A stretch of DNA of 64,000 nucleotides from Anthopleura xanthogrammica (lineage: Eukaryota; Cnidaria; Anthozoa; Actiniaria; Actiniidae), in NCBI GenBank assembly GCA_964019055.1, contig OZ025207.1, positions 23,070,617 through 23,134,616 of the forward strand. Direction: 5' to 3'. Of this stretch, positions 11,601-24,100 are shown one piece after another. Made by a program: the position numbers and the translations under genes. Numbering within the stretch: the stretch's first letter is position 1; each line of letters opens with the position of its first letter. The notes beneath the pieces were generated by a model, which was given only the letters and a program-made list of their open reading frames with translations, was not told the DNA's origin and ran no database searches.

Positions 11601-14600
11601 ACTTTTGTAAAATTTATCTACATGATTTGTTTATTCTGTTCTCTAAATCTTAGCAAAACCTCTTTAAAAATAAAGTATTTAGATAGTTTCGCTAAAATTT
11701 TGAAAACAGAATAAACTAATCAAGTCAATAAAGGTTAGAACGATCGTATGGCAATTCAACAACAATGTCCGAACTTTTTGGTGACCGTAACACTACGTCA
11801 CCACGTGATAGCCTATCGCCGAAAAGGTGGATTTGGTACATATTACTAAAAAGGATAAATCTTCCTTACCAACAAATCCCCGCTCTTGCGTCCTGCCTGG
11901 ACAGCGGCTATTTCCCATGATTCCTTGTTGGTTAGCAGTCCTCCGTGGTATCTTCCAGTAGCAACACCTTGGGCCCCTGTCAGGGTCGCCATGTCCAGAA
12001 CCACGTCAGCTTTGAGGTCCTTCCTGGCATAGTATACCTGGAAATGTTAAAAGGCACATGGTTGAAGCATCTTTATGATTCCTAGAGAAAATCGTCTGTT
12101 CAGGAGCCTGACTTGGCCCTAGAGCCTGCGTTATATTTTGCCAAATAAAAGTATTTTTTGAAAATCAATTTAGAATTTTCTGTTTTGCAAAACAAAACTG
12201 AAAAGTTATTGGTTTTCTCCGCAGTTTTTGAGGGAGCAAAATAACTTTAAGACCTTACAGCTCATTCGGATTACATTGGATCAAACTGAAACTTTGGATT
12301 ATGATGAATCACCACGCGATCTAGAAAATGGTGTCTGAGATTTTTGAAATGTTTTTTTTTTTTTATTCAAAAGATAATTTATTAGCAAATGTACTCAACA
12401 TTTCCCCGAAAATTTTTGAATTATCAAATAATTTTTGCTATTGTTGCCCCCCAAAAACGCAAAGTATTATGGGAATGTGAAAGTGGTGAATAGGGGTCCA
12501 AATCCCTTCTGATAACTTAAATAATGTCATGAAGATACTGCTTATGGGTTTCCACCATTTCTTTGTGCTATATAGACCCCTTGGAATGCAGCTCAATTTG
12601 GAGGACAAAACAATAGGTTCCAAGTTTCTTCTTCTTTTTTTTTCTTTTTTTTTTTTTTTTCCTCCAAATTGGAGGACAATACTGCATTGACGTCACATGC
12701 AAGGGGTCTATATAAAAACATAGTGACTCACCCCATCACCTAAAACGAGCCGACCCTCTGCATCTGTGTTGTTAATCTCCACTGTTCTGTTCCACAAAAT
12801 ATAAAGAAATTATCAATACTTATACGTATCAAAAACATACTCATTCCAATAAAGTTAGTCAACAATGAAGCTAAAAGGTAAGGACAAGGATCATGGGGGC
12901 ATGTGCCAAAAGTTGTGGTGTAAATTTTTTACATCTACGATTAACCGATCTTTAAAGTACAGATAACCTTTTTTTCAAATCATTCAGTACTGATTCTACA
13001 TAAAGTAAATAGTTGAATGGTAAAATATTTCTTGATTTGAGTGTTGCGTCTCTACATTATAAAGGTTTATACTTCCAATATGTAAATGACTGTGAAAAAA
13101 ACATTACGCACAGGACGAAGAGGTGTATTCAAAACTTTCCATACATCGGTTCACTGGTCAAATACAAAACAATTGAGGCTTCAAGGTTCAAACTACTCTG
13201 CAGCCTTGATTGAATCCTTTGTGTGTGACCAGTGAGCTGGTTTGTGGAAAGTGGAGAACTGTATTCATACTTACTTTCCAGAATAGAATTTATGGATGTC
13301 ATCAGGCCTTGTTGAATTAGGACCAACAGCATTCTCGGCCAGACAGAAGAGTCCATGGAGATTCTGGCTGAAGCCCTGGAAAAGGATTTACCAGGAAATT
13401 ATGATATTAACACAACTGGTGACAGTATTAAAATCATCCTAATACCCTCGTTTTACAAGGGTGGCACTTAATAGCTAGTGGCTAACAAACCTGTGGCCCT
13501 CGTTCCATGATCGAATTGAAATTTAGAAGTTGATTTTTGCAGAAGGGGGAAAACTGGAGAACCCAGAGAAAAAACCCTCAAAGCACAGGAGAAAACCAAC
13601 AAACAACTCTAATCACATACTGTATTTACTCGATAAACCACTGGTGCCCTCTTTAAATTTTTAGTGTTCTAGTTGCAGTGCTTAATCAGAGGTAGTGTTC
13701 TAGTTGCAGTGCTTAATCAGAGGTAGTGTTCTAGTTGCAGTGCTTAATCAGGGGTAGTGTTCTAGTTGCAGTGCTTAATCAGAGGTAGTGTTCTAGTTGC
13801 AGTGCTTAATCAGGGGTAGTGTTCTAGTTGCAGTGCTTAATCAGAGGTAGTGTTCTAGTTGCAGTGCTTAATCAGGGGTAGTGTTCTAGTTGCAGTGCTT
13901 AATCAGGGGTAGTGTTCTAGTTGCAGTGCTTAATCAGGGGTAGTGTTCTAGTTGCAGTGCTTAATCAGGGGTAGTGCTTAAACGAGTGGTGCTTGTGCTT
14001 CCATGCCATGCCAGGGAAACTCCCAAAAAACTCAAAATCTACCAAAGTAAAATTGATCCTATAGAAATGACTAATGCTGCTACACACATTAATTACCTGT
14101 TTTACTGCAGCTCTAAATGCACCCAAGATAGCAGCTGCTCCTCCACAGTCCCTCTTCATGCCAGGCATTGCAGTCTGTGGTACGAAAAGGTTAGAATAGA
14201 ATACTTCTAATAATTCATTTTATTAGAGCTTAATGACAGTCACCAACACTTGAATCACTGGAAGCATCTTTTGGTACTTCGTTTTGTTGCAAAGTATATA
14301 ATTAAATATAATTATTATATTTTTGATTTTGACTGATGGCAATCTAAGTTTTTCCATAACATTGTCAGAAAACACATGCTTATGGAAATTGAAATGCATT
14401 GATTGATGTTACACACCAGTGCCCCACCCCACCCGACCTCAGTTCCTGAATGTTCCCTTACCTTGCCCTTGATTGACAGTCCACCAGTGTCATACACAAT
14501 CCCTTTCCCGACCCAAGCAAATGTCCGAGTGGCATCTTTAGGAGTATGACTCAAAATGGCAAGTGCTGGTTGATGGATTGCTGCCTTCCCTACTCCATAG

Positions 14601-17600
14601 ATACCTTGAAGGAAATAAACAAGGTAAGTGTGTCAGTAGTAACTTTAAATACTTTTTTTTCTCTGTGATTCTACTACTGCAGCCTAGATCCCAAAGTGGA
14701 AGCAAACATATAATAAACAACATACAGGTAAAAAGAAAAGAATTAAAGGGGCACTTGGATGAAAACGCCCCCATTTTTGAAAGTCCGAATAATTCAAATA
14801 TTTGAGGATAATATTACTCAATTATGATTAGGAAAACCAGATTTGTGAAAATCTTAGCCTGGGAGCCACTTGCAGTTGAGAAATTTTGGTTCAAAAGGTA
14901 AAAGAACAATAGGGTTGAGTAAATGACGTCATTTACTCACAATTTAGATGCTGAAAAAAATGAACAATTTTTACCAACCACTTTTAACTGTGAAGAAAAT
15001 ATGTTGCTTGGATACTATTAGAGCCATATAGATAGGTTTAACCAAGTTTCAAGTCATTTCCAATTTTCATCGATTTTTGTCCAAGTGCCCCTTTAATAAC
15101 CAAGAGAATGAAACATGGCAAGAGCGGATCCAGGGGGGAGGGTCAGGGGGGTCCAGAATCCCTGTCATACCTAAGGTTCCATTGTTTGTTTTATCCTAGT
15201 AAAATTTAGTTTTGCCACAGGTTTGAAGTAAATATTGTATGAATTATTCATTTGGACCCTCCCTCTCAACATTTGGACCCCCCTCTCAACAAAGTCCTGG
15301 ATCCACCCTTACATGGTCTGAAATAGGAAAATAGTGAAATAAATAAAACGTCTTAGAAAATAAGGGTTATAGTTAAAGTTACAAGCCTAACTTAAAGTAC
15401 AAAGTCTGACTTAACTAACCTCCAAATCCTCTATCTCTGAGTTCCTCTCCTTGGATGATAGTAGGTTCAATTCCAAGTTCCTTCCCCACTTTACGGATTT
15501 CCTGTGAACAGAAGGTTGCAAGATATATGTAAAAAAAAGTGGTCGTAACTAGAACTGGTCACTAACAACAATGGGCAATGAAAACAGAGTTTCAAAATCA
15601 TGGTCATAACTAGACCTTGTCGCTTATGAGAGTGGTTGTAAGGAGAGCTTCAACTGTACTTAACAATGTATTCTTCTCTATCAAATTTAATAAAAAACAT
15701 GCTCACCTCAAGAAACTTGTCAGTATGCATATCATTGCAGGGAGTATCAACTATTTTTGCAGCTAAGCGAATGCTCTCAGCAGCACTTGTCAAGCATTTG
15801 ATATCATCCTCTGTCACTTTTTGACCATCAGTGGTTACAAATTCAACAGTAATTTTCTTTGACAGTTTGGAAGAAGAATTTGTCTTGAGGGAGAACAGAG
15901 GAAAACATCTGGCAATGGCACAGCCACAAGCAAAGACGTCTTTCTTTTCACAAACAACCTAAGAAACAAACAAACAAGACTTTAGGCTACTACATACAGG
16001 TATCTTCAAATCATATCAAACCCTGAAACAATCTCTGGGCTGGTCTAAGTCGGGGCATGGCTAACTCACAGATCAAAGTTACCCTGAAACAACCTCCGGG
16101 CTGATCTAAGTCAGGGCATGGCTAACTCACAGATCGAACCCTGAAACAACCTCTGGGGTGGTCTAAGTCAGGGCATGGCTAACTTGCAGATCCAACCCTG
16201 AAACAACCTCTGGGCTGGTCTAAGTCAGGGCATGGCTAACTCACAGATCGAACCCTGAAACAACCTCTGGGGTGGTCTAAGTCAGGGCATGGCTAACTCA
16301 CAGATCAAACCCTGAAACAACCTCTGGGCTGATCTAAGTCAGGGCATGGCTAACTCACAGATCAAACCCTGAAACAACCTCTGGGCTGATCTAAGTCAGG
16401 GCATGGCTAACTCACAGATCAAACCCTGAAACAACCTCTGGGCTGATCTAAGTCAGGGCATGGCTAACTCACAGATCAAACCCTGAAACAACCTCTGGGC
16501 TGATCTAAGTCAGGGCATGGCTAACTCACAGATCAAACCCTGAAACAACCTCTGGGCTGATCTAAGTCAGGGCATGATTATGAATTCCAATATCTTGGCA
16601 TGGCATATTGGATAACTTTTTTCAGCTAACCATTGAGTCATGAGCTACTTAAGGTATAACAACTTTTACTTCAGGTACTTACCACTATCACTGCATTTCC
16701 TGCAGGCAAGTTTGTCTTAACTAAGCTTTTCAAGACATGTGGATGGCATGGTGAATTGTGACGACTAGCATTGGATGGCATTGAACATGCAACAACCTGG
16801 TTTAACCAGATATTACAGGAATCTGATTCACCAAGTGATCTCAGCACCAGATTGAATGTCTAGAAAAAAGATAAATAAAAAAATGCATTAATTCACTTAA
16901 AATAGGATGGCAATTAAATGCAACCTGATGCCAAATTTCCTTAGCCTTAGGCTACATGTACTGTACTTCAGATTTCCCCAAAGTGTGGCATGAATTAGAA
17001 AAATTACACTGATGAATCTTGAAGTTATGAAGGTTTATTCTTGTCATATGCTAATGACTATAACGTCAGGGAGGCATTTATGTTTATTTGTTGTTCCTTG
17101 TAACTCAAAACACTAGCTATACTGTGCGGAAAATAATTAGCAAAATTGTTTATGAAACCATGGGTAAAACATTGATGCTTTCCAAATTTAATTTATCATT
17201 ACCAGTTCGGTTTTGTATATTAAATAATGGCTCCCGGCTGATGTGTTATAGGCCCTTTATGATTTCAAGACGCATCACTCAAACTACATAATTCTATTTG
17301 GTCATTGAACAACTCATCTCATGTAGAATCTATACTGAGAATATTGTCAAATGTGTAATAGGCACAAAATACAGTATGTCATATAATCCAAAGAAGAACT
17401 AGTTATAACATTATGCTTATAGATTTTTCGAGACAAATGTTCTTGGTATTTTTGGCACCAAAATCAATAAATGAAAAAACTGAGGGCGTAATCACTATAG
17501 ATATTTCCTGGTTTAAGCTTACATGTAACTTAACTTCAAGTTTTAAAGCATTTTTAAAGTTTTTTTTATCGAGTTTGCCTCCCACATTTTACTTACTTTA

Positions 17601-17746
17601 ATATCAACCGATGGCTGCAATTTCTCCGCAAAATTGTCGTACGATACCATAGAGAGATTCAGAGGATTTCCTATGATAAGACATCCTCTTTCTTTGGGAT
17701 CAGAGGAGGTTTTTTCACAAGAATATTCTAAAACAACTTCCGCCAT
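8681..17746 (-). CDS. NPEPL1: Probable aminopeptidase NPEPL1 (M17 leucyl aminopeptidase family)
   Basis: Thirteen exons on the minus strand: 17746-17597, 16859-16683, 15958-15707, 15501-15420, 14604-14462, 14174-14097, 13375-13275, 12786-12732, 12037-11870, 10800-10723, 10453-10411, 9674-9607, 8797-8681. They total 1512 bases with every phase matching, giving 503 residues (human NPEPL1 is of similar length, about 520). The metal and catalytic residues of M17 peptidases are present: VGKGIVYDTGGLSIKGK (Lys, Asp), MKRDCGGAAA (Asp) and NTDAEGRLVL (Asp, Glu, Arg), followed by LDMATLTGAQG. Stretches such as YCPELHF..F and SSCAGLFIG..LGFDYPGAWIHID are NPEPL1-type rather than LAP3-type. It should be a two-metal cytosolic exopeptidase releasing N-terminal residues. 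The start at 17746 (MAEVV) matches the family; an in-frame ATG at 17776 would add 10 residues. It is divergently transcribed from MTBP. Confidence 0.95.
8878..8976. repeat. Inverted repeat with 24-bp arms
   Basis: AAATGTATATGTGATCGTAC at 8878 is repeated in reverse complement ending at 8976, with a second shorter complementary pair inside. It lies in the last NPEPL1 intron. Confidence 0.7.
9123..9224. mobile_element. Small hairpin MITE, ~102 bp
   Basis: AACAGTTGTGATAAAAAGTT at 9123 and the reverse complement ending AACTTTTTATCGCAACTGTT at 9224 form arms of about 29 bp around a 44-bp loop. One G/A mismatch is seen in the arms. Confidence 0.7.
9389..9480. repeat. Imperfect inverted repeat, dispersed family
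   Basis: GGTGCATTACGGTTTAGCTT at 9389 pairs imperfectly with the end of the element at 9480. A partial copy of the right half (GCCTTATATGGTGT, TTTGTACCCAAGCTAGACC) is at about 56045-56105 in an NDUFV2 intron, so this is a dispersed repeat. Confidence 0.6.
9763..10047 (-). mobile_element. tRNA-derived SINE
   Basis: Read on the minus strand it begins with an A-box-like TAGCATGGTTGG and has a perfect B box GGTTCGAGCCC (at about 9958-9970 on plus). A tRNA-unrelated body follows (GAGGGTTTTCTCCGG), ending near TAAATAAAG. Intergenic-type SINE inside an NPEPL1 intron. It lacks a plausible tRNA cloverleaf, so it is not a tRNA gene. Confidence 0.7.
10153..10231. repeat. Short inverted repeat around GACAGCTGTTTCGGCC
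   Basis: GCCAGTTCAACTAGAAACCG and its imperfect reverse complement ending GTCTAGTGAACTGGC flank a loop that contains CAGCTG and GGCCTCGTCAGC. It lies in an NPEPL1 intron. Confidence 0.6.
10901..11135 (+). mobile_element. tRNA-derived SINE
   Basis: A-box-like TGGTGTAGCGG at about 10909 and a perfect B box GGTTCGATTCC at about 10953, followed by a body with CTCTCCCTTGATTTGAGGG and CTAAATTCCCATTCGCTCTG. Degenerate relatives lie at 18775 and 60852 on the same strand. Confidence 0.75.
11158..11268. mobile_element. Degenerate copy of the CAGACCACGTGTCATTC MITE family
   Basis: It shares GTGTCATTTC, the inner ACGGTTGC...GAAGACACATGAATATGG core and AAAGAATCTTA with the intact copies at 28480-28602 and 33490-33612, but in opposite orientation and with worn ends. 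Confidence 0.55.
11512..11834. mobile_element. Foldback MITE with long (~100 bp) inverted arms
   Basis: The left arm, starting AATCCACCTTTTCGACGATA, contains CTTTCACGTGG and CCAAAAAGTTCGGACA. These recur in reverse complement in the right arm ending TCGCCGAAAAGGTGGATT. The AT-rich centre has no coding frame. It lies in an NPEPL1 intron. Confidence 0.75.
12569..12714. mobile_element. TATAGACCCCTT MITE family, copy 1
   Basis: Bounded by TATAGACCCCTT and its reverse complement AAGGGGTCTATA. It holds CAGCTCAATTTGGAGGACAA and a poly-T insertion in the middle. Other copies: 21829-22004, 30345-30485, 32347-32484 and a fragment near 29191-29252. Confidence 0.75.
13525..13612 (-). mobile_element. SINE body fragment
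   Basis: AAACTGGAGAACCCAGAGAA followed by CCCTCAAAGCACAGGAGAAAACC is the reverse complement of the TTTTCTC-rich SINE body. Similar fragments occur at 31715-31800 and 51425-51500. Confidence 0.5.
13663..13977. repeat. 31-bp minisatellite, about 10 units
   Basis: Unit AGTGTTCTAGTTGCAGTGCT followed by TAATCAGAGGT; a variant reads CAGGGGT. Units are nearly identical, so the array is young. It lies in the NPEPL1 intron between the exons at 14097 and 13375. Confidence 0.95.
14743..15096. mobile_element. piggyBac-like MITE flanked by TTAA, copy 1
   Basis: The element starts TTAAAGGGGCACTTGGA and ends TCCAAGTGCCCCTTTAA, giving short terminal inverted repeats between TTAA sites, the target duplication used by piggyBac transposases. 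It is non-coding. A second copy with the same internal sequence lies at 62714-63045. Confidence 0.8.
15126..15312. repeat. GGATCCAGGGGG dispersed repeat
   Basis: AGCGGATCCAGGGGGGAGGG at one end and TCCTGGATCCACCCTTAC at the other form an inverted pair. Related GGATCCAGAGGGGGTC sequence occurs at about 32615. Confidence 0.5.
16017..16577. repeat. 57-bp minisatellite, about 10 units
   Basis: Unit AACCCTGAAACAACCTCTGG plus GCTGATCTAAGTCAGGGC and ATGGCTAACTCACAGATC. It lies in an NPEPL1 intron. Single diverged units occur at 35118-35172, 36772-36830 and 42965-43022, so the array arose by amplifying part of a dispersed element. Confidence 0.95.
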
Positions 17747-18134
17747 CTTGAAACCGTGAGAGGACCGGTATGACAAACCAAAAACTATTAGGGAAGGGAG
17801 CCATGGGTTATTTCTCCTTACACAAAATTAAAGATTTTCTAATGCTACTTTTCTTCTTTTTTAATAAATTTTTCTGCATCTCTTGATTTTATGTTTATTC
17901 AATTAGCTAAACTTTTACGTACTTAAGGATTTTTTCGTTGTTTAATGAATTTTAAATATAAATAACAAATATTTAGTAGTAGTACCTCCCCGAGCGTCAA
18001 TAATTGTTATCGCGCCTTAGGGCCATTGACCAGCGGTGTTTCCTAAAACCCGCCAAATTTTCAATCGAAGTTGAATTCGAAGCAGAAGACATTTTTTGTT
18101 GAGAAATTTGAGGAAATTTTGTAATGTTTTCGCT
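17747..18134. promoter_or_regulatory. Bidirectional promoter region between NPEPL1 and MTBP
   Basis: The two start codons are 388 bp apart and point away from each other, so both promoters must lie here or in the 5' UTRs. No TATA box at a useful distance is obvious on either strand. That is inference from layout only. Confidence 0.6.
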
Positions 18135-21100
18135 ATGAATCGGTATTTTTTAGTATTACTTGGTACTGGCCTGAATAATGAAAAGTTAGGTGAGTGTTTT
18201 TCCTTGGTTTGTCTTCCAAAGGAACGGTGAAATTCCCTTGTTTTTGTCCTCAAAACTGCATTTATAAATTGGTCATCTCTGAAAGAGTTGTTTTTCCCCT
18301 TACAGATCACTGTTACAATGGAGAGCTACAGAAAGGATTAGATATTGTTACAGAGCAAATACTTCGAGTAAGAAATGGAAATAATTGCCGAAATGATGGA
18401 AGCTGTCTAGAAGGTAATAAATTGTTTTTTTAAGTATTTGATTCTACATTTCTACTATTTTTTTCTTTGTCACTATATCCATAAAATAGTACAATATAAC
18501 TAGCACTATTTAGTACTTAATATCATTGATAAACCAATAGAAAACAGACATTGAACTGTTTTGTACATGCTTTTACATTGTAGTACTGTTTCACAGATTT
18601 AAGTGTGAGCACTCTAATGTTTTTTCTTATATTATATCTTATTTTTTCCCCTAGATCCTCTGTTATCCTTGATTCAAGGCAGACAGCACATCTATGTTGC
18701 ATTGAATTGTTCTCAACGACTTCAGCTTGAGTTGCAGGTGAATATGGCTGTGTATTATGGCATTTGAATCGAAGGTGGGGTAGTAGTAGCCCACTCACCT
18801 GACTTACCCTTGGGGTCTCTTGGGTTCGATTCCTGGACTTGACATTACATATAAGTAGAGTTTGTCATGTTTCTCCCTTGATTCCCTCAGCTAAAAAAAT
18901 ATGTGATACATGTAAATTCCAATTCAATCTGTAAGTTAATAAGCTGTGTATACTCTAAATAGTCCCCTTCACAGCTCCCTGCACCAGCTTGAAAGGTAGC
19001 TGTTCCTTTGCATCGAAGCGAGATGAACGGTGACCTTGCAATGATAGAGACATGTGAATAATTGTCCAAGGTGTTAAAAAAGGTCTTATCATCAAGGTCA
19101 CCTCATTTCTCACTTCAATGCTAAGGAACAGCTACCTTTCAATATCGCACAAGGATCTTCATAGAGAACTATTAGATGAATCCAGAGGTTGTTTCAGGAT
19201 TTGATATGAGCTTGACATAGGAATTGTCAATTCTTATTAAATTTCATTGTATTGCTACCATTTAGCATAATTTACTCCATTACTGTGTATCAAAACTATT
19301 CTGTTCAGGAGGTGGAACCAGACGGCAAGTCACATGATATCTTGAACAATACTGGCTGGTTACCTGTAGATGAAGATGTACTCACACAGACGCAAAGCAC
19401 CTTTAGGATGTGGGTTTCTAGGCAACAAGACAGTAATAATGGGTATGATTACAGTACATATTCCCTCCTTGCTTGATTGCTTCCTTCCTTCCTTCCTTCC
19501 TTCCTTCCTTCCTTCCTTTCTTCTTTCTTCTTTTTTCACTTCCTTTTAATTTCTTTCTCTTCATTTTTCCTTTTCTTTCTTCCTTTTCTCATTAATCTAT
19601 TAATATCAATACTTTTTTTCTTTGCTTAATATTTTCATATTAACTTTGTTCATAGTGTTTCAGACCAAAAAGATACAGTAGATGCATCAAGTGATGATGA
19701 TGATAATGATGATGATGTTACTGCTGATCATATCCATCATCTTGCAGATCTTCTACCTACAAATGGTATGTGAAGTATTTACCATCAGGGCTAAATATAA
19801 TATTCTCAATAACTGCCTCAGTTAGAGCCAAGGCAATAGCCACACAGTTTTACAGTACTTCACAATCACAAATGCAAAATTGTACAATATGCTGTCCCAA
19901 CAAAGTTGGTTTTGGTGGACATCAACCATGGCGTTTCCACAACATTCCACGTTGTACGTGCCTTGATAACTTTGTGTTTTCCAGCAATGTCATGGAATAA
20001 CTTTGATTGATGTTCATTTGTTCCAACAGCAGTATGCTGTAAAACCTTGACCTTCTTTCTACACAAGAGGCTAATGATTAAATAGATAACTGAGTCAACT
20101 GGGTGATGGTTGAATGTTTCTTGTTCCTTCTCTTATAGTTTATAATGGTTGATATTTCAATTGTTTCAGGGGGTGCAGTAATCAATGTTTATTGGATATT
20201 ACCAGATACAAACAACCTGGATACCAGGTAAGCCAATTTTCTGTTGTTATCTACGAACGAAGACAAAAAGAGCATCAGGCATGCAGTCCACACTGACCTC
20301 ATTTAGTTGATGGTACTTTGCGTTGGGTTATTAGAAGTAAAAGGAGAAATCTCCCATGGAACATTCACCATTTTCTATACACCAGTTCACTGGTCAAATA
20401 CAAAGCATTCAATCAAGACTGCAAACACGTATTAGTATCATTACCCAGGTGATTATAGAAAATTGCGATTGGTCGAGAACTTCGGAATATTTCTCTATAA
20501 TAACCCACAGGTGAATATAGGATTGCGTTCATCGTTTCTTGATACGAGCCTCTTTCGAAATACGAAAATTTTCCAGCATTTTCCAAACATCGGTTCACTG
20601 GTCACAGACAAAGCATTCAATCGAGGCTGCAATGTAGTTTCAAAGGATTATTCAAATTTGAACCTTGAAGCCTCGACTGAAGATTTGTATTTGACCAGTG
20701 AACCGATGTATGGAAAATGTTGAATGCCCCGTGCTCTATTTATTTATATTTATTTTGTTTATAGGAACACACTACCTTTATTTGGTGCACTTAAAAGACT
20801 ACAACACTGCAACAATGCTCTGCTTAATATTCTTACTACAAACAAGATATCAAGGTATATTTTAGGCACATTATGTGTAATTCTAGAAAATATTAACCCT
20901 TTCCCAATAAATGGTCTGCATGTTGAGGGTATATTATGTAGTTTCTGAATATACAGTATCAATATCTTCATAGCTACATATCTTCATGGAGGGGGATTGG
21001 AACTTCCAAGGGGTGGGGAGAATCTGAGGAGGGTATATTGTGTAGTTCAAGAAAATATGCATACCTCCCTCATGGAGGAGGATTAGATTTTCCAAGGGGT

Positions 21101-24100
21101 GGAGAGGGTCTGAGGAGGATATATTGTATAAAGACTCATAACAATATCCAGTCATATCGTATTAATAATGTTTTTCGATGATAACCTTGCTCGGTATTAT
21201 TTATTTTAGTGATGGGTTTCTGGATTCATGGAAGAAGTGGCTAAATTTTAATGTTCTGGACATGACACACCCACTTGTCCTAAGAGATATACCATTATGG
21301 CATGGCTCTCTGACTTGTGTAGGTCTACAGGTTAGTATAATCCTGTTATGTTTCTATTGTGTTGTTGGCACCTTAAGCATTGATGCAGTTACCAAAAACA
21401 ATGGGTGTGCATGTTTTTAAAACAGTTTTCCATGTGCACACCATCGTCCTTGGCTTCCCTATCCTCTTGAATGTCAGTGCTTTTTCACAGAGAACTGGAA
21501 CACCAAGGACAACAGCGCATGCACCAAAAAACGTTTTGAAAACATGCTTGTGCCTTCTTTTTGACGTCCACATCCATGTTTGACAATGCTTAAGGTCACT
21601 GTTATTGGACATGATTTATAGTTATTGTGATTTAGGCTCCTTGTGTTTTATCTAATAAAAAGTCACGTAATGTCTACACATAGTGTAAGTTTACAAAACC
21701 GATTCACAAGAGAACACAGAGTGGTTGGGCTGCAGGGGAATTACCTACCCAGTATTTAAAAATTGAAACAATTAATAGATTGTTAGACATCTCTGGGTTA
21801 TCCATATCTTCATATTAAAGAAGCAGCATATAAACCCCTTGCAGCACGTCGGAATGCAGCTCAATTTGGAGGTATTGTACTGTTACTTCGATAAATATCA
21901 ATTTGGAGGATAAAATATTAGGTTTCCAATTCTCAAGAGATTGAAATTCTTTTGTTTTGTCCTCCAAATTGATCTGCTTTGACGTCACGTGAAAGAGGTC
22001 TATAAGTTGTTGCATGTGAATTTGCAGCCAACCTTCCATTTGGACTATACAAATGGCAATTTCATTCCCCTAAATTATCTTTTTGTTCTACCTTCAGAGA
22101 AAATCGAGCATTGTTCTTCCTGGTTTTACACTGACATCAGACACCAACACACACAGAGAACTGGACTTGATATTTGAAAAGAGGTATGTATATTCATTGG
22201 TTGACAAAAATTCAGTTACTGAAGGACTGAGTGTTTGAGTTGCCACCTCAAGTTGTAAGCAGCAACTCGACAGCATTGTCTATCTCACATGTGAATAGTG
22301 TCATATGTGAGTAGAGTTCCCAGGGGGGACTCCGGGGGTAAAGTATCGGGTATGCTCATCGGAAATTTCCAAAAATACCCCTACAAGATACCGGAAGTTT
22401 TTTCAAAAGGGCATGGCTTGGCAAATTTTAACCCCTAAGAGATACCACAAAAATAATACTATTAAAAAATAAAGGCTTTTGAAATGTTTTTCCTTGAGTG
22501 ATATTCTGAGTTTATGCAGGCATACATATTGCATTATTATGCGATGGGCTAGTTCCTTTTTCGACATCCTAAAAGATACCAGAAAGTGCTGATTTGCTAA
22601 ACCTCAAATTTAAGACCCTAAAAGATACCAAATCGCTGATTTTTACCCCTAAGAGATACGACGAGCATACCCGATACTTTACCCCCGGAGTCCCCCCCCC
22701 CCCCGGGTAGAGTTGCTGTTGGTTCTTTCCTGTGCTTCAAAGGTTTTTCTCTGGGTTCTCAAGTTTTCCTCACTCCTTAAAAATCAACTTCCAAATTCCA
22801 CTTCAATCCTGGGCTTCACAGTTTGAGCTTAGCTCTGTTGTAAGTGTCCCACGCTGTGATACAACAGCCAAAGCTTAATAGGTGTGACATGTCATGCAAC
22901 ATTATAACAGAATTTTACCTGATTTTACAGTGACAGCTTCTGTTCAAGATCTAGTTGCAGTACTCCATATTTGAAGCCTGAAATCCAGATCTTGAGATAC
23001 ATCCCCAGGATAAGTGTACCTTTGTACCTCCTCCTGCCAATTAAGCTTAAACTGTATCCTTTCATTAAATGGCACTCTGGGGGGTCCATTTGGGGGTCCA
23101 CTTTGGGGGGTATGCATAGTTTCTCGTTGCTGTGTAGTGTAGTTCAAGTCTGGACCGCATATGTGAAATGCATCTAGGTGATATGTACTCAAAGATGCTA
23201 TAGTTATTTCCCAACCGTTTTCTTTAACTAAATCAGACATTTAGAATATAAAGATGAAAAGTTATCTGGAACTTTTCTGGATGATTTGCACAGTTCATGT
23301 AGCAAGGTATGTTATGACACCTGACACAAACGCGACACCCTGGGACAAATGGGACACTCTGGGACAACTAGGACACCCTTGGACAAACGGGACACTCTGG
23401 GACAACTGGGACACCCTTGGACAAACGGGACACTCTGGGACAACTGGGACACCCTTGGACACCCTGGACACTCTGGGACAACTGGGACACCCTTGGACAA
23501 ACGGGACACCCTTGGACAAACGGGACACCCTTGGACAAACGGGACACTCTGGGACAACTGGGACACCCTTGGACAAACGGGACACTCTGGGACAACTGGG
23601 ACACCCTTGGACAAACGGGACACTCTGGGACAACTGGGACACCCTGGACACTCTGGGACAACTGGGACAGCAGAGAAACTGAGACACCTTTGGACAGCTG
23701 GGGTACCCTGGGATATCCTGAGACAACTGGGACAGACGGAGCACAGTTGGAATTACTTGGGCCAAGAATAGGACACCTGATATCATTTCATATATCAGTT
23801 ATAATGTTCCTGTATTCTCCATTCAAAGAACACTGATTTGCAACACTGAGTTGCAAATTGGATCCGTGTTCAGTTGCAATTCATTTTTTAGAAGTTTCAA
23901 TCAAAAAGTATTTTCTTCAAATATTTTTTGTGTTCGCAGGGTGTTGGTTTATTGGCATGCATGTCATTGACAACCAAATCTGAAGCCGAGAAAACTGGAC
24001 AAAACCTTGAGTCGTGGATGGACTACATCACGTCATCATCACACCTTTCTACATCTTCAGGTAGAACAGTGGATGTGTTTCAAAAATATTTTCTTTTTAC

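Noticed and set aside
13663..16577. Regular direct repeats resembling a CRISPR array
   Set aside because: No unique spacers; units are head-to-tail minisatellites in introns of a eukaryotic gene.
23254..23836. Several overlapping 100-160 residue ORFs on both strands (WDNWDTLGQ and CPRVSQLSQ repeats)
   Set aside because: They are translations of the minisatellite in an MTBP intron; openness in many frames follows from the unit sequence.
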